The notes under the pieces: model-generated
The model's database searches: none
What the model was told of the DNA's origin: nothing
What the model saw: only the letters and a program-made list of their open reading frames with translations
Made by a program: the position numbers and the translations under genes
Shown here: piece by piece, positions 24,901 to 34,129 of the stretch
Position numbering within the stretch: position 1 is the first letter of the stretch
Layout of the letters: each line of letters begins with the position of its first letter
Assembly (NCBI RefSeq): GCF_000317515.1
Contig: NC_019738.1
Coordinates: 37,501 to 101,500, forward strand
Origin: Allocoleopsis franciscana PCC 7113
GTDB lineage: Bacteria > Cyanobacteriota > Cyanobacteriia > Cyanobacteriales > Coleofasciculaceae
Reading direction: 5' to 3'
DNA length: 64,000 nt

Positions 24901-25202
24901 GAGAAATACCTCCAGACTTGGATTCAAACAAATTTGTTAGCAGGAGCAGTCATCTTGGCTAAGGATGGATTGGATTGACGAACGGTTCCTACGTCCAGAC
25001 AATCTCTGACGATCCTTACCAACCTCAACACAATAGACTGATGTAATAAAGCCAAACTCCTATATACCATTCATCCAGGGCAATTACGACCCGCATGTAG
25101 ACCTTGGGTTCGCAAGTAGCAGGATTAAGGTTAATTGTTTTCCCTTATTCTGATTATTACAGAATGTTTACACTATTCATAACGTACCACGCTCTCCTGT
25201 AG

Positions 25203-25248
25203 GCAAGCTAGTATAACAGACAGATTTCCGCCTTTAGCTGTAGCTTGC
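25203..25248. other. 8-bp inverted repeat upstream of the RRM gene
   Basis: GCAAGCTA (25203-25210) and TAGCTTGC (25241-25248) can form a stem around a 30-nt loop. It lies about 300 bp upstream of the RRM protein start. The surrounding 24901-25551 region has no gene I can support. It could belong to a long 5' leader, a feature reported for cyanobacterial cold-regulated rbp mRNAs. Confidence 0.3.
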
Positions 25249-25551
25249 TGAAAAACGATGTAACCAAGGGGGTAGCGAAGGAGAGAGGTCGAGGCTCGAA
25301 CTCACCCTTTGTAAATGCTAACCCAGTACCGACTAAATGACCTTAATGGTAATTGACACAATGAGCAACTGATTAGTTTCAATGCAGCGCTCCATTTAGC
25401 CGGGAAAAAGGTTCGTTGCCCTGTCTGCCTGTTTATGAAGCAGCTAGAGTTCCTCACCGTTGAAGCGTACTCTACCATTTGAGATGTTTGATGCATCCCA
25501 CTGCTTTACTATACGTTGAGTACAAATTAGTATCAGTGATCATTTGGCGAC

Positions 25552-25579
25552 TTGACGAATAAAGCAAATAGTGTATATT
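25552..25579 (+). promoter_or_regulatory. Strong sigma-70-type promoter of a candidate sRNA
   Basis: TTGACG (25552-25557) and TATATT (25574-25579) are separated by 16 bp, close to the consensus for vegetative sigma factors. No open reading frame starts soon after, and a terminator follows within about 75 bp. Confidence 0.65.
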
Positions 25580-25585
25580 AATGCT

Positions 25586-25656
25586 GTGGGTGTGAGGAGA
25601 AAGGAAGAAAAAGCGCTTGGGGTCGAAACACGGCAAGACTCCTGAGCGCTTTTTCA
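25586..25656 (+). ncRNA. Candidate small RNA of about 70 nt
   Basis: The predicted transcript starts near 25586 and ends in a long intrinsic terminator. The terminator stem GAAAAAGCGCT/AGCGCTTTTTC (25607-25617 with 25645-25655) is continued inside by GGGGTC/GACTCC with one wobble. The single-stranded 5' part contains GGGTGTGAGGAG (25588-25599), complementary to the conserved CUCCUCACAC core of the cyanobacterial sRNA Yfr1. Promoter, length and terminator all fit an independent sRNA. The downstream stretch to 26159 shows only a weak 67-codon open frame that I do not accept. Confidence 0.6.
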
Positions 25657-26159
25657 GTTACAGAGAATATTAAGAATGAGAAGTGATCACTTAGAGCCAT
25701 CCGTAAGTATAATCAAAAATATTTTGCCTATGTAATGACCTAAAAAGCCTCTCTCGTAAGCAATCTACCATTTTTCTCAAAAAACAAAATGTCAATGAGA
25801 GAATTTTCCGTCCGGCTAAGACTTGAAGTTTTCATTTTGTGGAATAAAATCAAGCTGTTAGCAAAATATAGGCAGAAATTCTATTGGAAGCTCATCTGGG
25901 TAGAACTACTTAATTTTCCAACTCGATTATTAGGTTAAGAAATATAGATCTGTTGTTGGAAAGTGAATTGGCGTGAACGCAAGACTAGCCAAGGTATTGT
26001 ACTGGGACGACTGAGCGATAAACTGTATCGGGGTAAGGAAACTCTTCGATTGAAAGACTTATCGATTATTAATAAAATTTTTCCGTCAACTCGCCCCAAC
26101 AATAGGTCAATGCCTAATTTCTGTGCTTATCCTGTAAAAGGTAGACGAACACAGACCCG

Positions 26160-28415
26160 ATGCTGAATATCCCTCAAACACTGGCAGAGGAACTTTCCCT
26201 CAGACCTTCTCAAATCCAAAATGCCCTCAAACTCTTCGCTGAGGGTGCCACCGTTCCCTTCATCGCACGTTACCGTAAAGAGCGTACAGGCTCCCTTGAC
26301 GAAATTCAACTGCGTGACCTTTCAGAGAGATATACCTACCTGACGGAACTGGAAAACAGGAAGGCATCAATTTTGGAAGCGATCGCATCTCAAGGTAAGC
26401 TGACTGATGAACTCCAAAGCAAAATCGCAGGCTGCTTACAGAAAAACGAATTAGAAGACCTTTATCTACCCTACAAACCCAAGCGACGCACAAGAGCAAC
26501 AATTGCTAGGGAAAAAGGGTTAGAACCCCTTGCTGAATTTATTAAATCCCTGAATAATCCCACTGCCAAACCTGCCTCATTAGAGCAAGAAGCAGCCAAA
26601 TATATCTCTGATGAGAAGGGCGTTAAGACATTAGAAGATGTGTTCAAAGGGGCTTCTGATATCTTGGCAGAAGAAGTTTCTGAAAAAGCAGATGTGCGTG
26701 CTTATCTGAGAGATTACTTGATGCAAAATGGAGTCTTCATTTCGCGAATTAAAGATGACTATCCGGAAGGTTCCACCAAATTTGAAATGTACCGGAATTT
26801 CCAAGTTAATGCAAAAGATATTATCCCCCATAATATGCTGGCATTATTCCGAGGTGAGAGTGAGGGGATATTAAATTTAGACCTTTCTTTTGATGAAGAT
26901 GCAGTACAGTCTTACTTGGAATCAGAAGAGATTCGCACAAAGATTCCAGCCGTGCGGGACTTTTATCGGGGAATGCTTAAAGATGCCTTCAACCGTCTGA
27001 TGAAAACGTCCCTGACAACCGAAGTTCGCGCCGATAGGAAAGCTTACGCGGATATCGAATCAATTAAGACCTTTGAAACCAATCTCCGCGAGTTGTTGCT
27101 GTCAGCGCCGGCGGGAATGAAGCCAACATTAGCGATTGACCCAGGTTTTCGGACTGGCTGTAAGGTCACTGTTTTAAATGAAACGGGAAAATTTCTGGAA
27201 TACCAAACAATATTTCCCCATACCGGTGCGGGTCAACGTGTGCAAGCGGCTAGTATAGTTAAGAGTTTGATTGAGAAGTACAAGATTGAGCTCATTGCGA
27301 TCGGTAACGGTACAGCGTCCCGCGAGACGGATGAGTTTGTCGCTGAAGTCCTGAAAACAAGCGATCGCCAACCGATTAAGGTAATAGTTAATGAATCGGG
27401 TGCCTCAATTTATTCAGCCAGCGAGGTGGCACGAGAAGAGTTTCCCGACCAAGATGTTACAGTACGCGGTTCAATTAGTATTGGACGCCGATTACAAGAC
27501 CCACTGGCTGAATTAGTGAAAATTGACCCTAAATCGATTGGTGTCGGACAGTACCAGCACGATGTGGATCAGAAATTGCTTAAGAAGAAGCTGGATGAAA
27601 CGGTAGAAAGTTGTGTGAATTATGTGGGTGTCGATTTAAATACTGCATCCAAAGAATTGCTCACGTTTGTTTCTGGCATGACACCTACAATTGCCAAAAA
27701 TATTGTCAACTATCGCAATGAGCATGGCGCATTTACCAATCGTCGTAAACTCCTAAAAGTTGCTAAATTGGGGCCAAAAGCATTTGAACAGGCGGCAGGA
27801 TTCCTGAGAATTCGTAATGGGGAGAATCCGTTAGATAATACCGCCGTACACCCTGAAAGTTATCCGGTTGTAGAAGCGATCGCGTCGGATTTAAAAGTCC
27901 CCTTGACACAAATTTCTCAAGCCGCAGAGCAACTTAAGTCAATTGACTTGAAGAAATACGTGACCGATACCGTTGGCTTACCCACCCTGCGCGATATCAT
28001 CAGCGAACTAGAAAAGCCAGGAAGAGACCCACGCGCTGAGTTTAAGTATGCCACCTTTAAAGAAGGAATCAAGGAAATTTCTGACTTACAAATCGGCATG
28101 GAACTCGAAGGTAGTGTCACGAATGTTGCTAATTTTGGGGCATTTGTTGATATCGGTGTACATCAAGATGGATTGGTGCATATCTCACAGCTAGCAGACC
28201 GATTTGTTAAAGACCCCAAAGAAATTGTCAAAGTGGGGCAGGTGGTGAAAGTACGGGTGTTGGAAGTGGATGAAAAATTAAAGCGAATTAGCTTGTCTAT
28301 GAAGTCACCCGATAAAGCCAGTGGTGAAGGAAATAGCAAAAAGATCGGCAAGCGCATAGAACCGAAATCGCCAACGATAGAAGATTTGAAGGCAAAGTTC
28401 GGTAAAAAGAACTAG
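26160..28415 (+). CDS. tex: Tex-family RNA-binding transcription accessory protein
   Basis: This is a 751-residue cytoplasmic nucleic-acid-binding protein with the Tex domain order: N-terminal helical domain (IPQTLAEELSLRPSQIQNAL), YqgF/RuvC-like domain with LAIDPGFRTGCKVTVLNETG (about 325-345), helix-hairpin-helix (NTASKELLTFVSGMTPTIAK, about 500-525) and C-terminal S1 RNA-binding domain (about 645-715, GMELEGSVTNVANFGAFVDI). Tex affects transcription of some toxin genes in Bordetella and is broadly conserved; the exact role is unsettled. The ATG at 26160 has no strong Shine-Dalgarno but matches the family start. Confidence 0.94.
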   Translation: MLNIPQTLAEELSLRPSQIQNALKLFAEGATVPFIARYRKERTGSLDEIQLRDLSERYTYLTELENRKASILEAIASQGKLTDELQSKIAGCLQKNELEDLYLPYKPKRRTRATIAREKGLEPLAEFIKSLNNPTAKPASLEQEAAKYISDEKGVKTLEDVFKGASDILAEEVSEKADVRAYLRDYLMQNGVFISRIKDDYPEGSTKFEMYRNFQVNAKDIIPHNMLALFRGESEGILNLDLSFDEDAVQSYLESEEIRTKIPAVRDFYRGMLKDAFNRLMKTSLTTEVRADRKAYADIESIKTFETNLRELLLSAPAGMKPTLAIDPGFRTGCKVTVLNETGKFLEYQTIFPHTGAGQRVQAASIVKSLIEKYKIELIAIGNGTASRETDEFVAEVLKTSDRQPIKVIVNESGASIYSASEVAREEFPDQDVTVRGSISIGRRLQDPLAELVKIDPKSIGVGQYQHDVDQKLLKKKLDETVESCVNYVGVDLNTASKELLTFVSGMTPTIAKNIVNYRNEHGAFTNRRKLLKVAKLGPKAFEQAAGFLRIRNGENPLDNTAVHPESYPVVEAIASDLKVPLTQISQAAEQLKSIDLKKYVTDTVGLPTLRDIISELEKPGRDPRAEFKYATFKEGIKEISDLQIGMELEGSVTNVANFGAFVDIGVHQDGLVHISQLADRFVKDPKEIVKVGQVVKVRVLEVDEKLKRISLSMKSPDKASGEGNSKKIGKRIEPKSPTIEDLKAKFGKKN

Positions 28416-28515
28416 TGAAAGCACCCTTTCCCAGTCGCCTCATATAATCAGATGTGCGGAACTACATCATCTAACCTTGTATATCTATTGAGCCAATCAC
28501 GTTCCAAGTCATGTT

Positions 28516-29121
28516 ATGAAAACTCACCGCTCGTTTTTTTGGCTCAATAGTTTATCTTTACTGCTGGTTTTGGCGCTGATTGTCTATGCCAAATTCTTTG
28601 GCTCATCGGTACAAGAGTTATTCCGTCACCCGCCTTTCGCTGCATCTTTGGATGTCGGGTTTTTAACGAATACCTTCCAAATTCTGTGCGCTGTTCCCCC
28701 CGTAGTTTGTGCGTTTAGTTTTGCCTTGCTCAGAAAAATTAAACCTCGCCGAAAAGAAAACTTTTTTATTCTGTGTTCTGCACTTTTAACAGGAGGTTTT
28801 CTATTTAACGAAATTTATCGACTTCACGTTGTCCTCAGTATTGCAGGCATTCCCAAGCTTGCTACTATCTCCGTCTACGCTATTATTCTCGTTGGATACG
28901 GATTAGCTTTTAAGCGACGAATTCAATCCACTCCCTACTACATCTTACTGATTGGATTGAGTTTATTAGCAATAGGTATCACGGTAGACTCGCTACATTT
29001 GAATAGTGGGGCAATCTCTAATCTTTTAGAGGGTTTCCCCAAGTTGTTCAGCGAAATCAATATTACACTTTATTTTTGGTACGTCTGCTATTCGGAGATT
29101 ATGGGTAAAGCGTTAACGTAA
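28516..29121 (+). CDS. Six-helix membrane protein, function unknown
   Basis: This is a 201-residue hydrophobic protein with about six transmembrane segments (15-33, 50-70, 78-98, 105-125, 140-158, 178-195). The positive loop KIKPRRKEN follows helix 2. I do not recognise a family or catalytic motif. The start ATG at 28516 precedes KTHRSFFWLNSL. It follows tex by 100 bp on the same strand and might be cotranscribed, though nothing else links them. Confidence 0.6.
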   Translation: MKTHRSFFWLNSLSLLLVLALIVYAKFFGSSVQELFRHPPFAASLDVGFLTNTFQILCAVPPVVCAFSFALLRKIKPRRKENFFILCSALLTGGFLFNEIYRLHVVLSIAGIPKLATISVYAIILVGYGLAFKRRIQSTPYYILLIGLSLLAIGITVDSLHLNSGAISNLLEGFPKLFSEINITLYFWYVCYSEIMGKALT

Positions 29122-29153
29122 GATTGGCGCTTTTTATTCTTTTCCTAACGGAC

Positions 29154-29924
29154 TCATTGCTCCTTTGGTTTTTGGAAAATCATTACGTGCTGTTGAGGCA
29201 GGAATTTTAGAGTTTCTAGCCATTGTAAACCCACCGCATTCATTTCTTTACGCGCTTGCTTTTGAGTCATTTTGTGGAGCGCTTTAATCGGAACCAAAGG
29301 ATTTTCACGCCTGTACTCAACCAGTACCACCCGTCCACCGGGTTTAAGCGATCGCACAATTCCCTCCATCATCTCTTTGGGATACTCAAATTCATGGTAA
29401 GCATCTACCATCAGCGCCAAGTCAACACTCTCTTGGGGTAAATTAGGGTCGGTTACACTACCCAAAATCGGTTCAACGTTGGTAATTTTATTCTCTTGTT
29501 TGAGAAAATCCATAATATCAATCATTTCTGGTTGAATATCGACCGCCAGCACTTTCCCTTGTGGTATTGATGAACTGAGGCGAAAGCTAAAATAGCCAGT
29601 GCCTGCCCCAATATCCGCTACAACATCTGTTGGTTTCAGGTCAAGGGCGTCTACAACTTGCTGCGGTTGCTCAGTCATCTCTCGACTCGGTCGTTCTAGC
29701 CAGAGGGCTTCTGTATGCCCCATGACTTTAGCGATTTCTCGACCCATGTAAAATTTACCAATGCCGTCTGAGCTATGAACAATATGCTCCTGATAAACAC
29801 CAGTTGATTTAGCCGTTGGAGGACGTTGAATTCTCCAGCCACTGAGGGTGAGCCAAAGCAGGATAACCAGGATAACAACCACTACACGTATCGGCAGGGA
29901 TGGATTATTTTCTTTCATGCTCAT
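29154..29924 (-). CDS. Membrane-anchored class I SAM-dependent methyltransferase
   Basis: This is a 256-residue protein. One N-terminal transmembrane helix (IRVVVVILVILLWLTLSGW, about 12-30) is followed by a Rossmann-like methyltransferase domain with motif I VVADIGAGTGYFSFRL (about 98-113), acidic motif II AVDIQPEM, and post-motif DLALMVDAYHEFEYP. The substrate cannot be told. The segment AKVMGHTEALWLERPSREMT before motif I is shared by a group of bacterial exported or anchored methyltransferases. ATG-AGC-ATG offers two adjacent starts. It faces the six-helix protein gene tail to tail. Confidence 0.82.
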   Translation of the reverse strand: MSMKENNPSLPIRVVVVILVILLWLTLSGWRIQRPPTAKSTGVYQEHIVHSSDGIGKFYMGREIAKVMGHTEALWLERPSREMTEQPQQVVDALDLKPTDVVADIGAGTGYFSFRLSSSIPQGKVLAVDIQPEMIDIMDFLKQENKITNVEPILGSVTDPNLPQESVDLALMVDAYHEFEYPKEMMEGIVRSLKPGGRVVLVEYRRENPLVPIKALHKMTQKQARKEMNAVGLQWLETLKFLPQQHVMIFQKPKEQ

Positions 29925-30063
29925 TGTGGCTCTCCCAAATGGGTCTAATGTGACAAAAATATCCGTATTTCTGTAAATAGTTAAGTTATCTTAGCCGTTT
30001 GTCCAGATCGACAGAAGCTTTTTGGCAGTATTAAAAAGAAGGGCGTCACCATTGGTAGCAAGT

Positions 30064-31098
30064 ATGACTCAACCCAATCAGAAGCCAACGGCTTACACTC
30101 CTGTGGCTGAGCGGAGTCACTCCGACCCACCAGGGCTGTGGGCGATTGTTGTTTTAAGTTCTCTGGTCATCCATTTATTTGCCTTTGGGATGCTGCGTTT
30201 ATGGATGATGGTACGTCTTAATCACTTTCCGGCGGCTAGAATTTTCATTCCTATAGATGTGATTGCTGTAGCCTCCGAAGGCCAAATCTCACTTCCACCC
30301 ACGCCAGCGACGACCTCAACCATCACCCAAAATCCGCCATCAGCCAACACTCCGACAAACTCAGTTCCTAACACTCCAGCGTCCTCCAGTTCAGTCCCTA
30401 GCAACTCACCGCAGACTAAAGAGACAACGGCATCCGGTACCACGAATTCATCCCCCTCCAAAGGGGTACCGATAGCAACGAACTCGCCAACAACCAAACC
30501 GGCTCAAAACCAGTCCCCAGAAACACCAAAACCAAGCCGTTCTCCTACGCCCACTCCTTCCAACAATCAGCCATCTGGAACACAGACTCCCTCAAGCAAC
30601 CCTAACTCACCCGGTAACCAGGGTAATCAAACAAATGGGTCAACACCCTCTCCCTCTCCCAGTCCCTTTGCTTCTACGGGTTCACCCGCAGGGCAGAATT
30701 CATCTAACTCTAAGCAAGGTGGCGGATTCATAGTCGCTCTGGGCAGGCTTGAGCCAGTGAGTAATGCCCAAGATGTTCTCCACATTAATGACGGCGACAA
30801 GCTGGCTACCTGCGAATCAGACAGCAATCCACTCCCTAGCGATTATCTAACCCCTCTGGGAATTACTTTAGATAAAGCTTTGCCGTTGAAAGTGGAAGTA
30901 TTGATTGATAACCTTGGGAAAGCAACACTGCTGCGCCTACTTCCTCAAGCACTACCTCAAAATCTGAGTGCCCCTCAAGCGGAGCAACTGGCAAAGAAGC
31001 TTGTGGAGCAGCAACAATGTACTCCAACACAGATGGCAGGTAAACCTGTTTACCGAGACTACAGCCTCACCCTGACCATTAGTCCGACGCAAAATTGA
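30064..31098 (+). CDS. TonB-like protein with proline/serine-rich linker
   Basis: The layout is that of TonB: a short cytoplasmic N-terminus, one transmembrane helix (LWAIVVLSSLVIHLFAFGML, about 24-43), a long Pro/Ser/Thr/Asn-rich periplasmic linker (about 75-225) and a compact C-terminal domain (about 255-344) with KALPLKVEVLIDNLGKATLL, resembling TonB/TolA C-domains. Such proteins couple ExbB-ExbD to outer-membrane transporters, or act as cell-envelope spacers. No exbB or exbD is near. The ATG at 30064 is preferred over a TTG at 30022. The linker is low-complexity and strongly repetitive. Confidence 0.65.
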   Translation: MTQPNQKPTAYTPVAERSHSDPPGLWAIVVLSSLVIHLFAFGMLRLWMMVRLNHFPAARIFIPIDVIAVASEGQISLPPTPATTSTITQNPPSANTPTNSVPNTPASSSSVPSNSPQTKETTASGTTNSSPSKGVPIATNSPTTKPAQNQSPETPKPSRSPTPTPSNNQPSGTQTPSSNPNSPGNQGNQTNGSTPSPSPSPFASTGSPAGQNSSNSKQGGGFIVALGRLEPVSNAQDVLHINDGDKLATCESDSNPLPSDYLTPLGITLDKALPLKVEVLIDNLGKATLLRLLPQALPQNLSAPQAEQLAKKLVEQQQCTPTQMAGKPVYRDYSLTLTISPTQN

Positions 31099-31173
31099 GT
31101 GGGGTTGACTCTTGCCAATTTAGCCGAAAGGTGTGCTAAACTCAGTAAAGTGAAATTTCATGCATAAACATTT

Positions 31174-31244
31174 GCGGGCGTAGTTTAGTGGTAAAACCTT
31201 AGCCTTCCAAGCTAATGATGCGAGTTCGATTCTCGCCGCCCGCT
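31174..31244 (+). tRNA. tRNA-Gly (anticodon UCC)
   Basis: The acceptor stem GCGGGCG (31174-31180) pairs perfectly with CGCCCGC (31237-31243). The anticodon stem TTAGC/GCTAA encloses loop CTTCCAA with anticodon TCC. The T arm is GCGAG-TTCGATT-CTCGC. The 71-nt gene lacks an encoded CCA end, as usual in cyanobacteria. It lies alone, 75 bp after the TonB-like gene. Confidence 0.96.
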
Positions 31245-31644
31245 TCGTTTTGTAAAAGCAAGGTCTATCTGGCAATCAGAGGGTGAAGCTTGGGTGCTAC
31301 ATCAATCGTGATTGTGTTGTAGCCTGCGAACCAATACCCTGAGTTGCGATCGCTCTGCGCTAATCATAGGGACTATCACCACTAACGCCAAACTTCAACC
31401 CCCTGAAAGAGTCTTCCGCCGCGCATTCCCCTTAGAATTCTCCGACTTGAATTCGGGAGAGTGTCAAAAGGAATTAAAAGTTAAAGACTGTTCTAAGTGC
31501 GAAGACAAAGATATCACCATTCATCTCATTATGCTCGAAATTTATCAGATAGATGCTACCAGGAATTATCATAAACTTCTGATTTAGAGGGTAAGGATTT
31601 TAGGTTAATTATCACGGATATCTAAAATAATTAACAATATTAGC
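31245..31644. other. Intergenic region without a supported gene
   Basis: This 400-bp stretch follows the tRNA. A 91-codon open frame (31312-31587, TTG start) has no recognisable domain beyond a CSKC pair and no Shine-Dalgarno, so I do not call it. The last 60 bases are AT-rich and probably hold the promoter of the SMP-30 gene. Confidence 0.5.
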
Positions 31645-32679
31645 ATGAAAAATATAATCTTGAGAGTTACTCTATACAGCCTTTTATTTACCGTTTTAGG
31701 CACTGCGCCCAGCAACAGCGTTACTGAAGCAAGAAATGATTTAGGGTTTCGATGCTCCAAGTCTCGTTCTCAATCCGGCTTAACTTCAGCACAGTTGAGG
31801 AATATGAGCAACAAGAATAGTCTACAAGTGATTTTAGATGATAACGCCCAAGTCGAAAAAGTAGCGGGAGGCTTCCAGTTTATAGAAGGGCCTCTTTGGC
31901 ATCCGAAAGGGTTCTTACTCTTTAGTGATATTCCTGCCAATACTATCTATCAATGGACAGCCAATAAAAAACCAGAAATATTTCGTCGTCCTTCTGGCAA
32001 TACTAATGGTAATACTCTAGACCGGGAAGGGCGTTTACTCAGTGCTGAACATAGTAATCGCCGTGTATCTCGTACTGAAAACGACGGCACGGTTGTTACG
32101 CTGGCAAGCCAGTTCGAGGGAAAGCGACTCAACAGTCCAAATGATTTGGTGGTCAAATCTGATGGAAGCATCTACTTCACTGACCCCCCCTATGGCATTC
32201 AATCTGAGCAGGAGGAACTGGGCTTCTATGGTGTCTATCGCCTCGCACCAGATGGGAAAGTGACTTTGTTAGTGAAAGATTTCGTGCGTCCAAATGGCAT
32301 TGCTTTTTCCCCGGATGAAACAAAACTATATGTAAATGATTCCCAAGAAGGTCACATTCGTGTTTTCGATGTCAAATCGGACGGTACTTTGGAAAATGGA
32401 CAGTTATTTGCAGAATTGAAAGACCCGAATAAACAGGGTGTACCAGATGGAATGAAGGTAGACCTTGAGGGAAATGTTTACAGTACTGGGCCAGGGGGAA
32501 TATGGGTTTTCTCTCCATCAGGCAATCTATTAGGCACGATTGAAGTGCCTGAAGTGGCTGCCAATATAGCCTGGGGCGATGAGGACTACAAAACCCTTTA
32601 CATTACCGCAAGCAATAGCCTTTACCGTATCCGCCTCAAAATTCCAGGCGTGCAACCAGGGAGAAAGGGGAGTAGCTAA
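31645..32679 (+). CDS. Exported SMP-30/gluconolactonase-like beta-propeller
   Basis: This is a 344-residue protein with an N-terminal signal sequence (IILRVTLYSLLFTVLGTAPS). The mature part is a six-bladed beta-propeller of the SMP-30/gluconolactonase/LRE family, with GGFQFIEGPLWHPKGFLLFS (metal-ligand Glu in EGP), NGNTLDREGRLLSAEHSNRR, LNSPNDLVVKSDGSIYFTDP (Asn-Asp ligands) and DGMKVDLEGNVYSTGPGG. It should hydrolyse a sugar lactone in the periplasm. The neighbouring relic of a PQQ-type sugar dehydrogenase, an enzyme that makes such lactones, gives a functional context. Confidence 0.87.
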   Translation: MKNIILRVTLYSLLFTVLGTAPSNSVTEARNDLGFRCSKSRSQSGLTSAQLRNMSNKNSLQVILDDNAQVEKVAGGFQFIEGPLWHPKGFLLFSDIPANTIYQWTANKKPEIFRRPSGNTNGNTLDREGRLLSAEHSNRRVSRTENDGTVVTLASQFEGKRLNSPNDLVVKSDGSIYFTDPPYGIQSEQEELGFYGVYRLAPDGKVTLLVKDFVRPNGIAFSPDETKLYVNDSQEGHIRVFDVKSDGTLENGQLFAELKDPNKQGVPDGMKVDLEGNVYSTGPGGIWVFSPSGNLLGTIEVPEVAANIAWGDEDYKTLYITASNSLYRIRLKIPGVQPGRKGSS

Positions 32680-32724
32680 TCACTTTTGACGCCATCTCGT
32701 TATCACTTCCCCTGTAGTAGCTTT

Positions 32725-33174
32725 TCAATGGTGTCGCGCGTTGTCATAGCATTGACTGCACTGTGCTTCGATAATTGGGGGATTCTTGCCAAGATTCACT
32801 TCTTCAATAAAAGCCTGACCCGTATCGACTATCAACATCTTGCCGTCACCGCCAGTATCCCAGCTAAATCGATGAGGGTTACGCAATCCATAGGCCCAAA
32901 TTTCATCCAGTGTCTTCGAGTCGCCATCGTCCACAAATGGATTGTCAGCAGGAATGCCATATTTACCATTGATGCTATTATTTCCCAACGGCTTGATGCG
33001 TAGAATTTTTCCTCGCGGTGTGCCTAAATCCTGTCCATTATCCAGGGGGTCTGTATCGCTCACAGGAAAACCATCGCTCCCACCATCAGCTACCGCGATG
33101 TAAAGCATTCCATAATCAGCATCACCGGGTTTGGCAGTGGCTTTTGAGGTTTCGGGATTCTGAAGTAAAAGATT
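32725..33174 (-). pseudogene. Fragment of a PQQ-type glucose/sorbosone dehydrogenase
   Basis: About 150 codons of a soluble quinoprotein sugar dehydrogenase remain. Visible motifs are AKPGDADYGMLYIAVADGGS, LGTPRGKILRIKPLG, GIPADNPFVDD, EIWAYGLRNPHRFSWD and VDTGQAFIEEVNLGKN. The full enzymes are about 400 residues. Here the N-terminal half is missing beyond a stop at 33175-33177, and the C-terminus breaks off after EEVNLGKN into unrelated codons. Nothing on either side restores the frame, so this is a deletion relic. It points against the SMP-30 gene. Confidence 0.8.
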
Positions 33175-33215
33175 TCAAAAACGGAATTTCCAACTATTAC
33201 ATTACGTATGAATTT

Positions 33216-34070
33216 TTAAGCAAATACCACTGTACGATTACTATAAACGAGTACTTGATGGCGCAAGTGTAGGCGTACTGCCCTAGCTAAAACGACTCGC
33301 TCTAAGTCCTTACCTTTACGAATCAGGTCAGCAACACTATCCCGATGGCTGACTCGTGCCACATCTTGCTCAATAATTGGGCCTGCATCCAGTTCGGGCG
33401 TGACATAGTGGGCTGTAGCACCAATGATTTTAACGCCTCGTTCATGAGCTTTGTGGTAAGGTTTAGCACCGACAAAAGCGGGCAGAAAGGAATGGTGAAT
33501 GTTGATAATTTTGGGAAATTGGCTAATAAATTCTGAACTAATAACTTGCATGTACTTAGCCAGAATCACCAGATCAATGTTGTAATGATGCAGGAGTTCT
33601 AACTGTTTGGCTTCTTGCTCAGCTTTAGTTTCTTTGGTGATTGGAACGTGTTTAAAGTCTGCCCCAAATTGTTCACTAATCTCTTGGAGATTAGGGTGAT
33701 TACTAATAATTAATGGAATTTCTGCTGAAAATTCCTTAGCCCGTTGTCGCCAAAGTAAGTCTAATAAGCAGTGGTCTTGCTGACTCACCCAGATAGCAAT
33801 TCGAGGAATAGTATCCGAAAAGTGAAGCTGCCATTCTGCTTGTAAGGGTTGTGCGATCGCATTAAAGGCTGGTCCAATCAACTCACGGGGTAAATTGAAG
33901 CCATCCAACTGCCATTCGAGGCGGGTTAAAAACAATCCAGCCGCAAAATCTGTATGTTGGTCAGCATGGATAATATTACCGCCGTTAGAGTAGATGAAAT
34001 TGGCAATTTTGGCGACAAGTCCTTTTTGATCAGGGCAAGAAATCAGTAGTGTAGCAGTAGAACTTGTCAT
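33216..34070 (-). CDS. purU: Formyltetrahydrofolate deformylase
   Basis: It hydrolyses 10-formyl-THF to formate and THF, balancing one-carbon pools. The 284-residue protein has an N-terminal ACT regulatory domain (residues 1-80, LLISCPDQKGLVAKIANFIY) and a formyltransferase-fold catalytic domain with INIHHSFLPAFVGAKPYHKA (catalytic His and the Asn region) and ATAHYVTPELDAGPIIEQDV. Length and domain order are standard for PurU. The start ATG is at 34070. It lies 59 bp downstream of the 122-residue protein gene on the same strand. Confidence 0.95.
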   Translation of the reverse strand: MTSSTATLLISCPDQKGLVAKIANFIYSNGGNIIHADQHTDFAAGLFLTRLEWQLDGFNLPRELIGPAFNAIAQPLQAEWQLHFSDTIPRIAIWVSQQDHCLLDLLWRQRAKEFSAEIPLIISNHPNLQEISEQFGADFKHVPITKETKAEQEAKQLELLHHYNIDLVILAKYMQVISSEFISQFPKIINIHHSFLPAFVGAKPYHKAHERGVKIIGATAHYVTPELDAGPIIEQDVARVSHRDSVADLIRKGKDLERVVLARAVRLHLRHQVLVYSNRTVVFA

Positions 34071-34129
34071 GATGTGAGCAGGAGTAAGACGAGGCTAAAA
34101 ACACTATGAGGAATAGCGTAACCTAAAAA

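Noticed and set aside
25260-25310. tRNA-like GGCTCGAACTC sequence
   Set aside because: The T-stem does not pair beyond 3 bp and no acceptor or anticodon stem can be built.
25586-25656. Yfr1 gene on the minus strand
   Set aside because: The minus strand has CTCCTCACACC but no terminator after it, so the Yfr1 layout is not met; the plus-strand sRNA is better supported.
25963-26166. 67-codon open frame before tex
   Set aside because: GTG start without Shine-Dalgarno, no recognisable domain, runs 7 bp into tex; likely chance in the tex leader.
31312-31587. 91-codon open frame after tRNA-Gly
   Set aside because: TTG start, no ribosome-binding site, no domain, mixed composition; a CSKC pair alone is not evidence.
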